NCBI RefSeq assembly: GCF_002860405.1
Contig: NZ_NMWV01000023.1
Location: 69,356-133,355, forward strand
Reading direction: 5' to 3'
Length of the DNA: 64,000 nt
Source: Bifidobacterium imperatoris
GTDB lineage: Bacteria; Actinomycetota; Actinomycetes; Actinomycetales; Bifidobacteriaceae
The translations under genes and the position numbers were made by a program. Shown here piece by piece: positions 41,177 to 52,453 of the stretch. The notes beneath the pieces were generated by a model. That model was not told the DNA's origin and made no database searches. It saw only the letters and a list, made by a program, of their open reading frames with translations. Position 1 is the first letter of the stretch. Every line of letters begins with the position of its first letter.

Positions 41177-42641
41177 ATTGCGGCGTCACTTCCGTCAATT
41201 CCGGCGGCCGGCGCGTGGAGTAACGGAACATCAGCGAGGCAAGCAGTACGCCAACGATGGCCATAGCACCAATCACCCACATACTTTGTGAGAATGCGTG
41301 CACATAAGCATTGGCTGCGTTATCTCCAGCAGCACTTCGCGCCGCCGCAAATTCAGTAATCAATGTACTGGCCACAGCAGTACCGATTGCGCCGGCCATC
41401 TGCTGCACAGTGTTCATTACTGCCGAACCATCAGCATTCAATTGGCGCGGCAGCTGATTCAATGCGTGCGTCTGATCAGGCACCAGCACAAAGCCGGAGA
41501 ATGCCATGAATACTGCGTACGCTACAGCGATCAGCCATATATTGCCGGTCGCGATGATAAATACCGCATCCATTACCGTGACCACAATAAAACCAATCAC
41601 AATAAACTTTGGCGGAAAATGATTCTTCAGTGAATTGCCAATCAGCGGCGCTGAAATCGCACCGACCACAGCGCCCGGCAATAAAGTCAAAGCTGCCGCC
41701 AAACTGCTCATTGCAAATCCGCGTTGCAGCAGAATAGGCAGCAGGAAGTTCAAGCCCAATACTCCACCGGAAGCCATCAGCAGAATGAGCATGCCAAGCG
41801 AGAATCCTGAATAGGTGAATACGCGAACTTCCACGAGCGGCTTGCTCATCTTAAGCTGCACAATCACAAATACTGCGAGCACAGCTACGCTCACAGCAAG
41901 CACCAGCCAGAATCGCCAATCGCCATTCCAGCTGGCGAAGAAGCTTACTGCCACAATCAATGCGGACAATCCAACAGCAGCCAAAAGCAGTGACGGCACG
42001 CTGATGCTTGCCTGTTCTTTATCGCCAGGATGGCGGATTTCCGGCACTGTAGCCATGCCAAGTAGGAACGAGACAACCAAGAATGGCAGCATCGTATAGA
42101 AAATCCAATGCCAATTGGCGTATTCCATAACAATGCCGCCAAACACCGGGCCAATGGCAGGAGCGGCACAGGTTACGAGACTCACAATGCCGAGCATGGC
42201 TCCTCGCTGCTCAAGCGGCGCTTTCTCGAGAATAATGTTGGTGATCAGTGGCAGCGAAATACCTGTGCCCAATGCCATCACCAATCGTGCGGCGAGCAGC
42301 ATCGGGAAGTTTACGGCAAATGCACCGAGCACTGTGCCGGCAGTGAAAATCGCCACTGCGGCGACAAACAGCGCTCTCGTGGCAAAGCGGCGAACCATGA
42401 ATGGAGAGGCTGGAATCGCAACGGACAGCAATAGCAAATAACCAGTGGTCAGCCATTGCACTACGGAGGCATCGATTGCAAACTCCTGCATCAACGTGGA
42501 GTATGCAATGTTCAGCGATGTTTCCGAAAGAATCCCCAAAAACGTGAGTATCGCCAAGGAAACCACTGCGATAACCAGCTTTGACTGCACTGGCTGCTTA
42601 CCACCATCAGGCAACTGTTCGGACGCACTGCGTTCGTTCAT
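41175..42641 (-). CDS. MFS drug-efflux transporter, DHA2 (EmrB/QacA) type, copy 2
   Basis: 488 residues with about 14 spans. Most of the chain matches the protein at 36859-38316 almost word for word (FLGILSETSLNIAYSTLM, WLTTGYLLLLSV, LGTGISLPLITNIILEKAPL), so the two arose by duplication. Differences concentrate at the N-terminus, in the central loop (HPGDKEQASISVPS against HGEKAAISVPS) and at the C-terminus. Probably a multidrug or bile-type efflux pump. It diverges from ettA, and an ATTGTT/AACAAT dyad lies at its promoter. Confidence 0.88.
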   Translation of the reverse strand: MNERSASEQLPDGGKQPVQSKLVIAVVSLAILTFLGILSETSLNIAYSTLMQEFAIDASVVQWLTTGYLLLLSVAIPASPFMVRRFATRALFVAAVAIFTAGTVLGAFAVNFPMLLAARLVMALGTGISLPLITNIILEKAPLEQRGAMLGIVSLVTCAAPAIGPVFGGIVMEYANWHWIFYTMLPFLVVSFLLGMATVPEIRHPGDKEQASISVPSLLLAAVGLSALIVAVSFFASWNGDWRFWLVLAVSVAVLAVFVIVQLKMSKPLVEVRVFTYSGFSLGMLILLMASGGVLGLNFLLPILLQRGFAMSSLAAALTLLPGAVVGAISAPLIGNSLKNHFPPKFIVIGFIVVTVMDAVFIIATGNIWLIAVAYAVFMAFSGFVLVPDQTHALNQLPRQLNADGSAVMNTVQQMAGAIGTAVASTLITEFAAARSAAGDNAANAYVHAFSQSMWVIGAMAIVGVLLASLMFRYSTRRPPELTEVTPQ

Positions 42642-42950
42642 TGGACTCCGTTCGCCTTAGATTGTTGTATATCAAACAATTGGATATCCTATCGCCAAAT
42701 GTTTCGCGAAACTACATGCATCGCCGCGCGCCGCAGCATTCCAGCCCTTCCGATAGCATGGTGGGCGGTAGTTTGACGGGGATTCGATCGTAATGTGGAC
42801 AGGCAGAGCACCGCTTGGGCCAGTACGCCGAAATCTCACGGAAGCATCACGAGTTATGCTGCAACGCACCGGATGCCCGTGCTCCGATCAGACAACACGA
42901 CAAGACTAGAAACGGCGAAATTCCAACCTTTCTAAGGAGCAACTGCACCA
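42642..42950. other. 309-base divergent gap between MFS copy 2 and ettA
   Basis: No gene accepted. The left part holds the dyad at 42661-42680. TTGACG at 42774-42779 could be a -35 box for ettA but no matching -10 was found. The last 20 bases hold the AAGGAG ribosome binding site of ettA. Confidence 0.55.
42661..42680. promoter_or_regulatory. Imperfect dyad at the MFS copy 2 promoter
   Basis: ATTGTTGTATATCAAACAAT reads nearly the same on both strands (six perfect outer pairs). It lies 20 bases before the MFS start and resembles MarR/TetR operators. No regulator gene is adjacent. Confidence 0.4.
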
Positions 42951-44630
42951 ATGGCAGAATTCGTATTCCAGATGATCAAGGCACGCAAGGCATTCGGCGA
43001 CCGCGTGATTCTTGATGACGTGACCCTGAGCTTCCTGCCGGGCGCGAAGATCGGCGTGGTGGGCCCCAACGGTATGGGTAAGTCCACCCTGCTCAAGATC
43101 ATGGCCGGCCTGGAGACCGTGAGCAACGGTGAAGCCACGCTGACTCCGGGCTTTACCGTGGGCATCCTGCAGCAGGAGCCGCCGCTGGACGATACCAAGA
43201 CCGTGGGCGAGAACATCAAGATGGCATTCGGCCCGATTGCGGAGAAGGTCGCTCGCTTCAACGAAATCGGCGAAGAGATGGCCAACCCGGATGCTGACTT
43301 CGACTCCCTGATGGAGGAGATGGGTAAGCTCCAGACCGAGATTGATGCCGCCAACGGTTGGGATCTCGATTCCCAGCTCGAGCAGGCTATGGATGCTCTG
43401 CAGTGCCCGGACCCGGACACTCCGGTGAACGTGTGCTCCGGTGGTGAACGCCGCCGTGTGGCACTGTGCAAGCTGCTGCTCGAAGCCCCCGATCTGCTGC
43501 TCCTCGACGAGCCCACCAACCACTTGGATGCTGAGTCCATCCTGTGGCTGGAACAGTTCCTGCACCAGTACAAGGGTGCCGTCATCGCCGTCACCCACGA
43601 TCGTTACTTCATGGACAACGTGGCCGAGTGGATCTGCGAGGTCGACCGCGGCCACCTGTACCCGTACAAGGGCAATTACTCCACCTACCTGGAGACCAAG
43701 GCCAAGCGTATGGAAATCCAGGGTGCCAAGGACGCCAAGCTGGCCAAGCGCCTCAAGGACGAACTCGACTGGGTGCGTTCCTCCCCCAAGGCCCGTCAGG
43801 CCAAGAACAAGGCTCGTCTGGAGCGTTACGACCAGATGGAGCAGGAGGCACGTAACAACAAGAAGCTGGACTTCTCCGAGATTCAGATCCCGGCTGGTCC
43901 GCGTCTGGGCTCCCTGGTGCTGGAAGCCAACCACATTCACAAGGCCTTCGGCGACCGTGTGCTGATCGACGACCTCTCCTTCACCCTGCCGCGTAACGGC
44001 ATCGTGGGCGTAATCGGCCCGAACGGTGTGGGTAAGTCCACCCTATTCAAGACCATCGTGGGCCTCGAGCCACTCACCAGCGGCGAACTGAAGATCGGCG
44101 ATACCGTCAAGATCAGCTACGTCGATCAGAACCGTGAGGGTCTCGACCCGAACAAGAACCTGTGGGAAGCCGTCTCCGGTGGCCTCGACTTCATCGAAGT
44201 GGCTGGCGTTGAAGTGCCGACCCGTGCCTACGTGGCCAGCTTCGGCTTCAAGGGTTCCGACCAGCAGAAGCTCACCGGCGTGCTCTCCGGTGGTGAACGC
44301 AACCGTCTGAACCTGGCCCTGACCCTGAAGCAGGGCGGCAACCTGCTGCTCCTCGACGAGCCCACCAACGATTTGGATGTGGAGACTCTGGAAAGCCTCG
44401 AAAACGCACTGCTCGGCTTCCCGGGCTGCGCCGTGGTAATCTCCCACGATCGTTGGTTCCTCGACCGCGTGGCTACCCACATCCTCGCCTGGGAAGGCGA
44501 CGACGAGAACCCGGCCAAGTGGTACTGGTTCGAGGGTAACTTCCAGGCCTATCAGGAGAACCGTGTGGCTCGCCTCGGCGAGGATGCGGCCCGCCCGCAC
44601 CGCCTGCACAAGAAGCTCGTGCGCGGCTAA
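42951..44630 (+). CDS. ettA: Energy-dependent translational throttle protein EttA (ABC-F)
   Basis: 559 residues, two ABC domains and no membrane spans. Walker A motifs GPNGMGKST and GPNGVGKST, signatures CSGGERRRVAL and LSGGERNRLNLA, Walker B LLLLDEPTNHLD and LLLLDEPTNDLD; between them the P-site tRNA-interaction motif with charged helices (ETKAKRMEIQGAKDAKLAKR is its start). The arm and length fit EttA, which gates ribosome entry into elongation by energy state. AAGGAG precedes the ATG; a terminator follows. Confidence 0.95.
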   Translation: MAEFVFQMIKARKAFGDRVILDDVTLSFLPGAKIGVVGPNGMGKSTLLKIMAGLETVSNGEATLTPGFTVGILQQEPPLDDTKTVGENIKMAFGPIAEKVARFNEIGEEMANPDADFDSLMEEMGKLQTEIDAANGWDLDSQLEQAMDALQCPDPDTPVNVCSGGERRRVALCKLLLEAPDLLLLDEPTNHLDAESILWLEQFLHQYKGAVIAVTHDRYFMDNVAEWICEVDRGHLYPYKGNYSTYLETKAKRMEIQGAKDAKLAKRLKDELDWVRSSPKARQAKNKARLERYDQMEQEARNNKKLDFSEIQIPAGPRLGSLVLEANHIHKAFGDRVLIDDLSFTLPRNGIVGVIGPNGVGKSTLFKTIVGLEPLTSGELKIGDTVKISYVDQNREGLDPNKNLWEAVSGGLDFIEVAGVEVPTRAYVASFGFKGSDQQKLTGVLSGGERNRLNLALTLKQGGNLLLLDEPTNDLDVETLESLENALLGFPGCAVVISHDRWFLDRVATHILAWEGDDENPAKWYWFEGNFQAYQENRVARLGEDAARPHRLHKKLVRG

Positions 44631-44652
44631 TCAGCTCGATAAGCGATAGAAG

Positions 44653-44686
44653 GCCGTCACCATATATGATATGGTGGCGGCTTTTT
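44653..44686 (+). terminator. Rho-independent terminator after ettA
   Basis: GCCGTCACCATAT pairs with ATATGGTGGCGGC around ATG (one G-T pair), followed by TTTTT. Confidence 0.92.
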
Positions 44687-44864
44687 GTTATACGAAAAGG
44701 ACTACAGTCCACATTTATATCCGAATGATGGACCATGCCCATCCCTAACCGGTAATTAACCTTCCTCACAGGCTCGTTACATCCTGCTGCCGCATCTCTT
44801 AACCGCACATGCGTAAACTGCCAAACAGCACGAGAGATAGACCACAACATGAATCGAGGAAGTC

Positions 44865-45770
44865 ATGACTCAAGCCACCACCGTCACCCCACTGGATCAT
44901 CTGGTGAAGGTGCTGCGGTTGGGCGAACCTTCCGCCTACCGCAATCACACGTATATCAACGGCGAAAGCATGTTCTTCCCCACCGGCCGAGTCTACGGCG
45001 GTCAGGTTATTGCTCAATCGGTCATCGCAGCCTCCAAAACCGTGCCCACATCTCGCCTTCCGCATTCCATCCACGGTTATTTCATCGCGGCCGGTGATAT
45101 TCGCCAAGACCTGCTTTTCGATGTGGAAAACTTGCGCGACGGCCGCTCCTTCTCCGCACGTCGCGTGAATGTAACGCAGGCTGAGGGATCGATTCTCACC
45201 GCCATCGCATCCTTCCAGGAAACCGGGCAGGAAGGTGTGGAATTCGCAGACCCCATGCCAGACAATCTTCCCGACCCCGAAACACTCACGTCCGCGAAGA
45301 AACTCATGGAACCGTTTGCCGAGAAGTCACCATTTGCTAATTATTATGCGGAAAAATCACCATTTGATATTCGCCATATCACTCCAACGGTGATGTTGAA
45401 AGCTGATAAGAAGTCCGCCGAGCATGATTCCGGCAAGCAAATGGTGTGGATGCGCGCTGATGGTCACGCCGATGTGCCGCAGGTGATGCATCGCGCACTG
45501 CTTGCTCTCGGCTGCGATCAACTCATGATGGAGCCGGTATTGCGCCGCGCCGGACTGTCGATTTCCACGCCAGGTATCTCCTATGCCTCCATCGATCACT
45601 CGATGTGGTGGTATCGCGACATCGATATTAACGAGTGGCATTTGTATGTGCAGGATACGCCAATCGCCGCGCACGGCCGCGGACTGGGCAACGCCAAAGT
45701 GTATTCACAAAATGGCGAGTTGGTAGCTGTGATTGCTCAGGAAGCTATGGTTCGCATACCGCAAGAGTGA
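44865..45770 (+). CDS. tesB: Acyl-CoA thioesterase II
   Basis: 301 residues, a double hot-dog enzyme. The first half has FFPTGRVYGGQVIAQS and SIHGYFIAAGDIRQDLLFDVENLRDGRSFSARRV; the second has WMRADGHADVPQVMHRALLALGCDQ and SIDHSMWWYRDIDINEWHLYV with the catalytic Asp, and the terminal GLGNAKVYSQNGELVAVIAQEAMVR. It hydrolyses acyl-CoA thioesters. AGGAAGTC precedes the ATG. It stands alone between the ettA terminator and the folate cluster, convergent with it. Confidence 0.92.
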   Translation: MTQATTVTPLDHLVKVLRLGEPSAYRNHTYINGESMFFPTGRVYGGQVIAQSVIAASKTVPTSRLPHSIHGYFIAAGDIRQDLLFDVENLRDGRSFSARRVNVTQAEGSILTAIASFQETGQEGVEFADPMPDNLPDPETLTSAKKLMEPFAEKSPFANYYAEKSPFDIRHITPTVMLKADKKSAEHDSGKQMVWMRADGHADVPQVMHRALLALGCDQLMMEPVLRRAGLSISTPGISYASIDHSMWWYRDIDINEWHLYVQDTPIAAHGRGLGNAKVYSQNGELVAVIAQEAMVRIPQE

Positions 45771-45829
45771 GTAGATAAATCTCAGCCCGCCTTTTCCGTA
45801 GCTTCTATAGAACCACTATTCCGCTCACA

Positions 45830-46360
45830 TCACTGATTACGGTACGCTGTGGAAACTCCCTGCTTACGCTTGGCCTCGGCAATCTTAGGATTCTCAGGGC
45901 CTTCGTTCGGAGGCAATTGGCATAACCATTCGCCAATGATGCCGACGATCATGTCTGCGATGCAAATAATGGCAGTCACCGCACATTGAATGATTGCATC
46001 ATGGTAGAACGGTGCTTCAAAATGGCTTATGCTCATCAGGATCTGCCCCACATACCATCCGGCAAGTGTGCCCCCCGCCAAACCCAATGCCTTAGCCAAT
46101 ACCAATGTGTTGACCGCAACAGTCGGATTGATAAAGCTATGAGGACGCTTCTTCGGGTCGGTATTCGCATATTTGTGCACTTGCAGCGCAAGCACCAGTA
46201 CGATTACGCCCAATACGGCAAGTAAGCCTGCAACCACCCAGGGAGTGCCGATCAGCGACAATCCCGTCTGCTCTCCATATGAGGCAAGCCCCATGCCGGC
46301 TAACACACCTAATACGGCACCAATCACATACTGCCACCACGGTGTTCGACGTACTTTCAC
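45830..46360 (-). CDS. DUF3180-type membrane protein of the folate cluster
   Basis: 176 residues from the GTG at 46360 (MKVRRTPWWQYV), seven bases after GGAG; the GTG at 46366 overlaps that site. Four membrane spans: about 9-29, 36-58, 83-108, 117-140. NPTVAVNTLVLAKALGLAGGTLAGWYVG is the family core. Proteins of this actinobacterial family follow folK in many genomes; function unknown. Separated from folBK by 55 bases and probably on the same transcript. Confidence 0.78.
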   Translation of the reverse strand: MKVRRTPWWQYVIGAVLGVLAGMGLASYGEQTGLSLIGTPWVVAGLLAVLGVIVLVLALQVHKYANTDPKKRPHSFINPTVAVNTLVLAKALGLAGGTLAGWYVGQILMSISHFEAPFYHDAIIQCAVTAIICIADMIVGIIGEWLCQLPPNEGPENPKIAEAKRKQGVSTAYRNQ

Positions 46361-46415
46361 GCCCACGCTCCTTGCTTATGCTGCTTATGATTCTTCAACG
46401 CTGCCGAGTCGGGCA

Positions 46416-47897
46416 TTACTCGCCCATAATCCAATTATCAGACAGCATTCCCACTTGGCCTGCGTCCGGCGCCATAGCCAGTAAGAACGATACCGGGTCA
46501 GAGCCTAGCTTGGCATCAGGGTCCATATCCATCCACGGTGCCAGCACGGAAGCATGCTCCCGAGCAGATGGCCACGGCACACGGCAGTCAGGCGTATTCG
46601 ATGTAACACCATCCATATCCACCAGATCGATGTCAACAAGACCCTCATGAGCCGCTTCTATGCCGCCGAGCACGGCAATCAAATCAGCAGCCGGCAGCTT
46701 GGTCTCAACTTGGATAACCGCGCTCAACGCATCCGGACCATCAAAATGGCTGACATGGTAGAGCGGTGAAATGCCCTGTACTTGATTGCCAGGCACGCTG
46801 TCAATGGAAACAATGGCTTCGCGGAACAACTGTTCTGCTTCACGGGACGTGGAATCCAAGGAGATTACTGCTTTACGAGACACCGGTACAGCATCATGAT
46901 CTGCCTGCGGATGCTGCGCACTGTCTGAACCGCCAGCATGCCCTGCAAGCATCCAATCCTCACTATCCAACTGCACGGCATCACGGTCGGCTGCCGCTGC
47001 CAGCAAATCGGAAACCAACCCGCCATGAGCACCTGTAAGCCGAGCCGTGGGATTCAATGCCAGCCAAGGTACCAGCACGAACGCTCGCTGCCAAGCGCGA
47101 GGATGCGGCAACGACAAATCCGGATCGGCGCTAGTGATGCCATCGAAGTCGATAATGTCAAGATCCAATGGGCGGGAATCCCAGTGATTCTCGCGATTGC
47201 GGCCATGCACACGTTCAATGTTCTGCAATGCATCCAATAATTCATGGCTGCTCATCGTGGTTTCAAGCTCCACCACTGCATTCAGGAAATCCGGGGTATC
47301 GTCCGCCATACCCCATGCGGCCGTACGGTACAGCGGCGAGATACCGCCAACCTGAGTGCCCGGCAGGCCATCCATCTCACGGACCGCTGCGCGCAAAGTC
47401 GATTCAACATCGCCAATATTGCCGCCCATAGCCACTACTGCATGGTGCACAGCCGGTTGTCCAGCGGACGATACGGGTGATTGTGTGGTACTGGAAACGG
47501 CCGACTGCAGCATATGCTCTGGAACCACAGCACCTTGCGCATTACGTACGCGGGTAATGGACACCGCCACATCGACAAACGGTACAGTGATTGGCGCATG
47601 TGGCTTGTGAATGGTGAGATCAACCTTCACAATCGGCTTGATTGCAAGGATACGTTCGGCTATTCGCTGGGCAAGTTTTTCAATCAGGTCGACATGCTCG
47701 CCTTCGATAACCGCTACGATATCCTTGGCTACACGCCCGTAATCGACGGTATCGTTCAGCGCATCGGATTGCCCGGCCACAAACAGGTCAAGGTACAGTG
47801 TGGCATCCACAATGAATGGCTGTGCACGCTGATGTTCGAAGTCAAGTACGCCGTGGGTACCGTTGGCGCTCACGCCAGTGAGTGTAATTGTGTCCAT
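46416..47897 (-). CDS. folK: Bifunctional dihydroneopterin aldolase / HPPK, with a degenerate second HPPK unit
   Basis: 493 residues. Residues 1-120 are FolB (TLTGVSANGTHGVLDFEHQ, LIEKLAQRIAERIL). Residues 152-290 are FolK: MGGNIGD (157-163), GISPLYRTAAWG, RPLDLDIIDFDG (242-253) with the metal-binding Asp pair. Residues 343-465 repeat the FolK fold (VPGNQVQGISPLY against VPGTQVGGISPLY; the PWPSAREHASVLAPWMDMDP line against HPRAWQRAFVLVPWLALNP) but lack GGNIGD and the full RPLDLDII, so the unit cannot bind ATP or metal normally. FolB and FolK give 6-hydroxymethyl-dihydropterin and its pyrophosphate for folP. Confidence 0.9.
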   Translation of the reverse strand: MDTITLTGVSANGTHGVLDFEHQRAQPFIVDATLYLDLFVAGQSDALNDTVDYGRVAKDIVAVIEGEHVDLIEKLAQRIAERILAIKPIVKVDLTIHKPHAPITVPFVDVAVSITRVRNAQGAVVPEHMLQSAVSSTTQSPVSSAGQPAVHHAVVAMGGNIGDVESTLRAAVREMDGLPGTQVGGISPLYRTAAWGMADDTPDFLNAVVELETTMSSHELLDALQNIERVHGRNRENHWDSRPLDLDIIDFDGITSADPDLSLPHPRAWQRAFVLVPWLALNPTARLTGAHGGLVSDLLAAAADRDAVQLDSEDWMLAGHAGGSDSAQHPQADHDAVPVSRKAVISLDSTSREAEQLFREAIVSIDSVPGNQVQGISPLYHVSHFDGPDALSAVIQVETKLPAADLIAVLGGIEAAHEGLVDIDLVDMDGVTSNTPDCRVPWPSAREHASVLAPWMDMDPDAKLGSDPVSFLLAMAPDAGQVGMLSDNWIMGE

Positions 47898-47995
47898 AGT
47901 TCACGCTCCCATCCCTTGGTGATTTGACTGGCTGTATGATTACGGTGACTGTCGTCCCCGTAAAGGATGACTCCCCTCAGCCGGCTTCGCCGCCA

Positions 47996-48016
47996 GCTCC
48001 CCTCAGAGAGGGGAGC
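47996..48016. repeat. REP-like palindrome between folP and folB-folK
   Basis: GCTCCCCTC-AGA-GAGGGGAGC is a perfect 9-base stem, preceded by GCCGGCTTCGCCGCC text. Similar units follow at 48947-49104. It looks like a dispersed palindromic repeat of the chromosome. Confidence 0.7.
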
Positions 48017-48035
48017 CAGTACCGTAACCAATAAT

Positions 48036-48908
48036 CTATTGCTCGCTGTACTTTCGCCAAGTGTTACCGGCGATGACGGCGGCGCGGCTCTTGGCCACAT
48101 CGTGTACGCGCACGGCCCATGCACCATGTTCGGCACTCAGGGCAGACAGTGCAGCAGTCACGTCATCGCGCTGGGCCATTGTCGGTTCATCGATGCCATT
48201 TTCAGCAAGCATGGCGGAGATGAAGCGTTTGCGGGACTGTCCGATAAGTACCGGGTATCCAGTGGCTCGGAAGGTTTCAAGACCGGCGAGCAGCGGCAGA
48301 TTATGTTCGATGCCCGGCTTGGAGAAGCCTAGACCCGGGTCGATGATGATGCGTTCGGGCTTCACGCCGGCAGCCAGTACGTCATCGACCTGATGCATCA
48401 GTTCATCGTGCACGTCGGTCAGCACGCCATGCTCATAGACTGACGTATCCTGATCAGGATTGGCTCCCTTGGAGCCGGCCAGCCAGCCGCGCCAATGCTG
48501 CACAATGTACAGGCAATCGTGATCGGCCACCACATGCGGTAGCTCACGATCCAAAGTGCCACCGGACACATCGTTGATGATTTGCGCGCCACCTTCCAAT
48601 GCCGCGCAGGCCACCGAAGCGCGCGTGGTATCGATGGAAAGCACTGCTCCGGCCGGGATCAGCGTATTCACCGCACCGGTGATGCGCTTGAGCTCGTCTT
48701 CTTCGGAAACGCGTTTCGCGCCAGGGCGCGTGGATTCGGCACCGATATCGATGATGTCAGCGCCGGCTGCCATCATGTCTCGACCATGTTGTGCTGCCTT
48801 GGCTGGGTCGAGCCATAGACCACCGTCCGAGAAGGAATCCTCAGTGATGTTGAGCACGCCCATCACCAGCGTGTGTGATACGTCATGCAATGCTTGTAAA
48901 TTGGTCAT
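48036..48908 (-). CDS. folP: Dihydropteroate synthase
   Basis: 290 residues from the ATG at 48908 (GAAGGGG upstream), rejecting an extension to 48947. LVMGVLNITEDSFSDGG is the family opening, GADIIDIGAESTRPGA the pterin/pABA site, LSIDTTRASVACAAL and INDVSGG follow, and the C-terminal IGQSRKRFI and WAVRVHDV close the barrel. It joins pABA to hydroxymethyl-dihydropterin pyrophosphate, and is the sulfonamide target. Between folE and folBK, with palindromic repeats on both sides. Confidence 0.95.
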   Translation of the reverse strand: MTNLQALHDVSHTLVMGVLNITEDSFSDGGLWLDPAKAAQHGRDMMAAGADIIDIGAESTRPGAKRVSEEDELKRITGAVNTLIPAGAVLSIDTTRASVACAALEGGAQIINDVSGGTLDRELPHVVADHDCLYIVQHWRGWLAGSKGANPDQDTSVYEHGVLTDVHDELMHQVDDVLAAGVKPERIIIDPGLGFSKPGIEHNLPLLAGLETFRATGYPVLIGQSRKRFISAMLAENGIDEPTMAQRDDVTAALSALSAEHGAWAVRVHDVAKSRAAVIAGNTWRKYSEQ

Positions 48909-48946
48909 TGTTATTCCCCTTCTATTGATATTTGGTCTCTCCCCCA

Positions 48947-49104
48947 CCCGGCTTCGCCGGGAGCCCCCTCGTCAGAGGGGGCCGAGTGAGGCGATCACTC
49001 CGGCAACGCCAGAAGCCTCCTCATTAGAGGGGCCGACGCCCGCTTTCTCCGCAACGAATCTCAGTGAGACAATCACCCGCCCCTCGTCAGGGGGCCAAAG
49101 AATG
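48947..49104. repeat. Group of REP-like palindromic repeats between folE and folP
   Basis: CCCGGC-TTC-GCCGGG (48947-48961), GCCCCCTC-GTCA-GAGGGGGC (48963-48982), and two diverged copies of the CCTC...GAGGGG text near 49017-49032 and 49080-49096. The second and third are separated by GAGTGAGGCGATCACTC-like sequence. Units match the one at 47996. No gene is present. Confidence 0.7.
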
Positions 49105-49105
49105 G

Positions 49106-49687
49106 CTACTTGTCCAAAATGAGGCTCATGGCTTCGGCTCGAGTGGCGGGATTGCGCAGCAAGCCACGCACCGCGGAGGTCACTGTACGAGCCGAAGACT
49201 TCTTGATGCCACGCATCGACATGCACAGGTGCTCGCATTCGGTCACCACAATCACACCTCGTGCACCGGCATAATCCACCAGAGCATCGGCAATCTGCTG
49301 GGTCAAACGTTCCTGCACTTGCGGGCGGCGAGCATAGACTTCCACCAGTCGGGCCAGCTTGCTTAAGCCCATAACACCGTCCTTGGCTGGAATGTAGCCC
49401 ACATGAGCCACACCGTGGAAAGGCAGCAAGTGGTGCTCGCACACCGAATACAGTTCAATGTCCTTGACCAGCACCAGCTCGTCGGTATCCACATCAAAAT
49501 GCTTCTCCAGCACATCGGCCGGAGACGCATGAAGGCCGGCGAACAATTCGCGGCCAGCTCGTGCAATGCGATCCGGAGTCTCCACTAGACCCTCGCGGTC
49601 CGGATCCTCGCCAATCGACTTCAGGAACAGGCGAACAGCCTCGCGCACGCCTTCTTCGTCGTAGGTGCCTACTTTCTCCTCAGTCAT
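49106..49687 (-). CDS. folE: GTP cyclohydrolase I
   Basis: 193 residues. [20 protein letters not shown] contains the zinc Cys and the His pair; [30 protein letters not shown] and [18 protein letters not shown] follow, and the second zinc Cys is in [12 protein letters not shown]. It forms 7,8-dihydroneopterin triphosphate, first step of folate synthesis. GAGGAG precedes the ATG. A strong hairpin separates it from ftsH. Confidence 0.95.
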   Translation of the reverse strand: MTEEKVGTYDEEGVREAVRLFLKSIGEDPDREGLVETPDRIARAGRELFAGLHASPADVLEKHFDVDTDELVLVKDIELYSVCEHHLLPFHGVAHVGYIPAKDGVMGLSKLARLVEVYARRPQVQERLTQQIADALVDYAGARGVIVVTECEHLCMSMRGIKKSSARTVTSAVRGLLRNPATRAEAMSLILDK

Positions 49688-49727
49688 CTGCTCTCCTCAC
49701 ATGTCTCCAAGTACCAGTTAATTGAGC

Positions 49728-49775
49728 AAGCCCGTGGTCTGACCATGCCGCAAAGCACAGTCAGACCACGGGCTT
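49728..49775 (-). terminator. Strong hairpin between ftsH and folE
   Basis: AAGCCCGTGGTCTGAC (49728-49743) pairs perfectly with GTCAGACCACGGGCTT (49760-49775), a 16-base stem. Read on the minus strand no long T run follows; it may be a partial terminator or a processing site, and probably lowers read-through into the folate genes. Confidence 0.75.
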
Positions 49776-49790
49776 CTTTCGCACTAGTGA

Positions 49791-51889
<2,099 letters not shown>

Positions 51890-51893
<4 letters not shown>

Positions 51894-52453
51894 GCTTGTT
51901 CTCCTTGGTATACGGAAGGCTTCAACACCGCAATCGATTCAAGGTTGCGGTAATGCTCGTCGTAATCGAGGCCGAAGCCCACAACGAATTCGTCCGGAAT
52001 CTCATAGCCCGGATACTTCACATCCACGTCCACTTCTCGGCGAGAAGGCTTGTTGAGCAGTGCGAACACTTCCACCGAAGCCGCACCGCGACGCTTCAGT
52101 TCGGCAACCAGCCATGCGAGCGTACGTCCAGAATCGATAATATCTTCCACGATAAGAATGTGCCGGCCGCGAACATCAGCGGACAAATCCTGACGAACTG
52201 TCACGGTGCCGCTGGATTTTGTGCCGGAGCCGTAGCTGGACAGGCTCATGAAATCAATCTGGACCGGAATGCTCAAGGCTTCAGTGAACGCCACCAATGT
52301 GTTCACGGCACCCTTCAGCACTGCGATAACCAGCGGATTCTTATCGCGATAATCATCGCTTACCCGCGCAGCCATCTCCTGAATTTTGGAGTCGATTTGT
52401 TCCCTGCTGACCAGCTCGTGGTCAATATCTTCCTTAACGTCAGCGATTCGCAT
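51890..52453 (-). CDS. hpt: Hypoxanthine phosphoribosyltransferase
   Basis: 187 residues from MRIADVKEDIDHELVS at 52453; the in-frame extension to 52537 lies within tilS. The PRPP loop is ILIVEDIIDSGRTLAW, and VIAVLKGAVNTLVAFTEAL and the LSSYGSGTKSSG segment are typical of HPRT. Purine salvage. It overlaps tilS by 14 bases and ftsH by 4. Ribosome binding site is weak, consistent with coupling. Confidence 0.93.
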
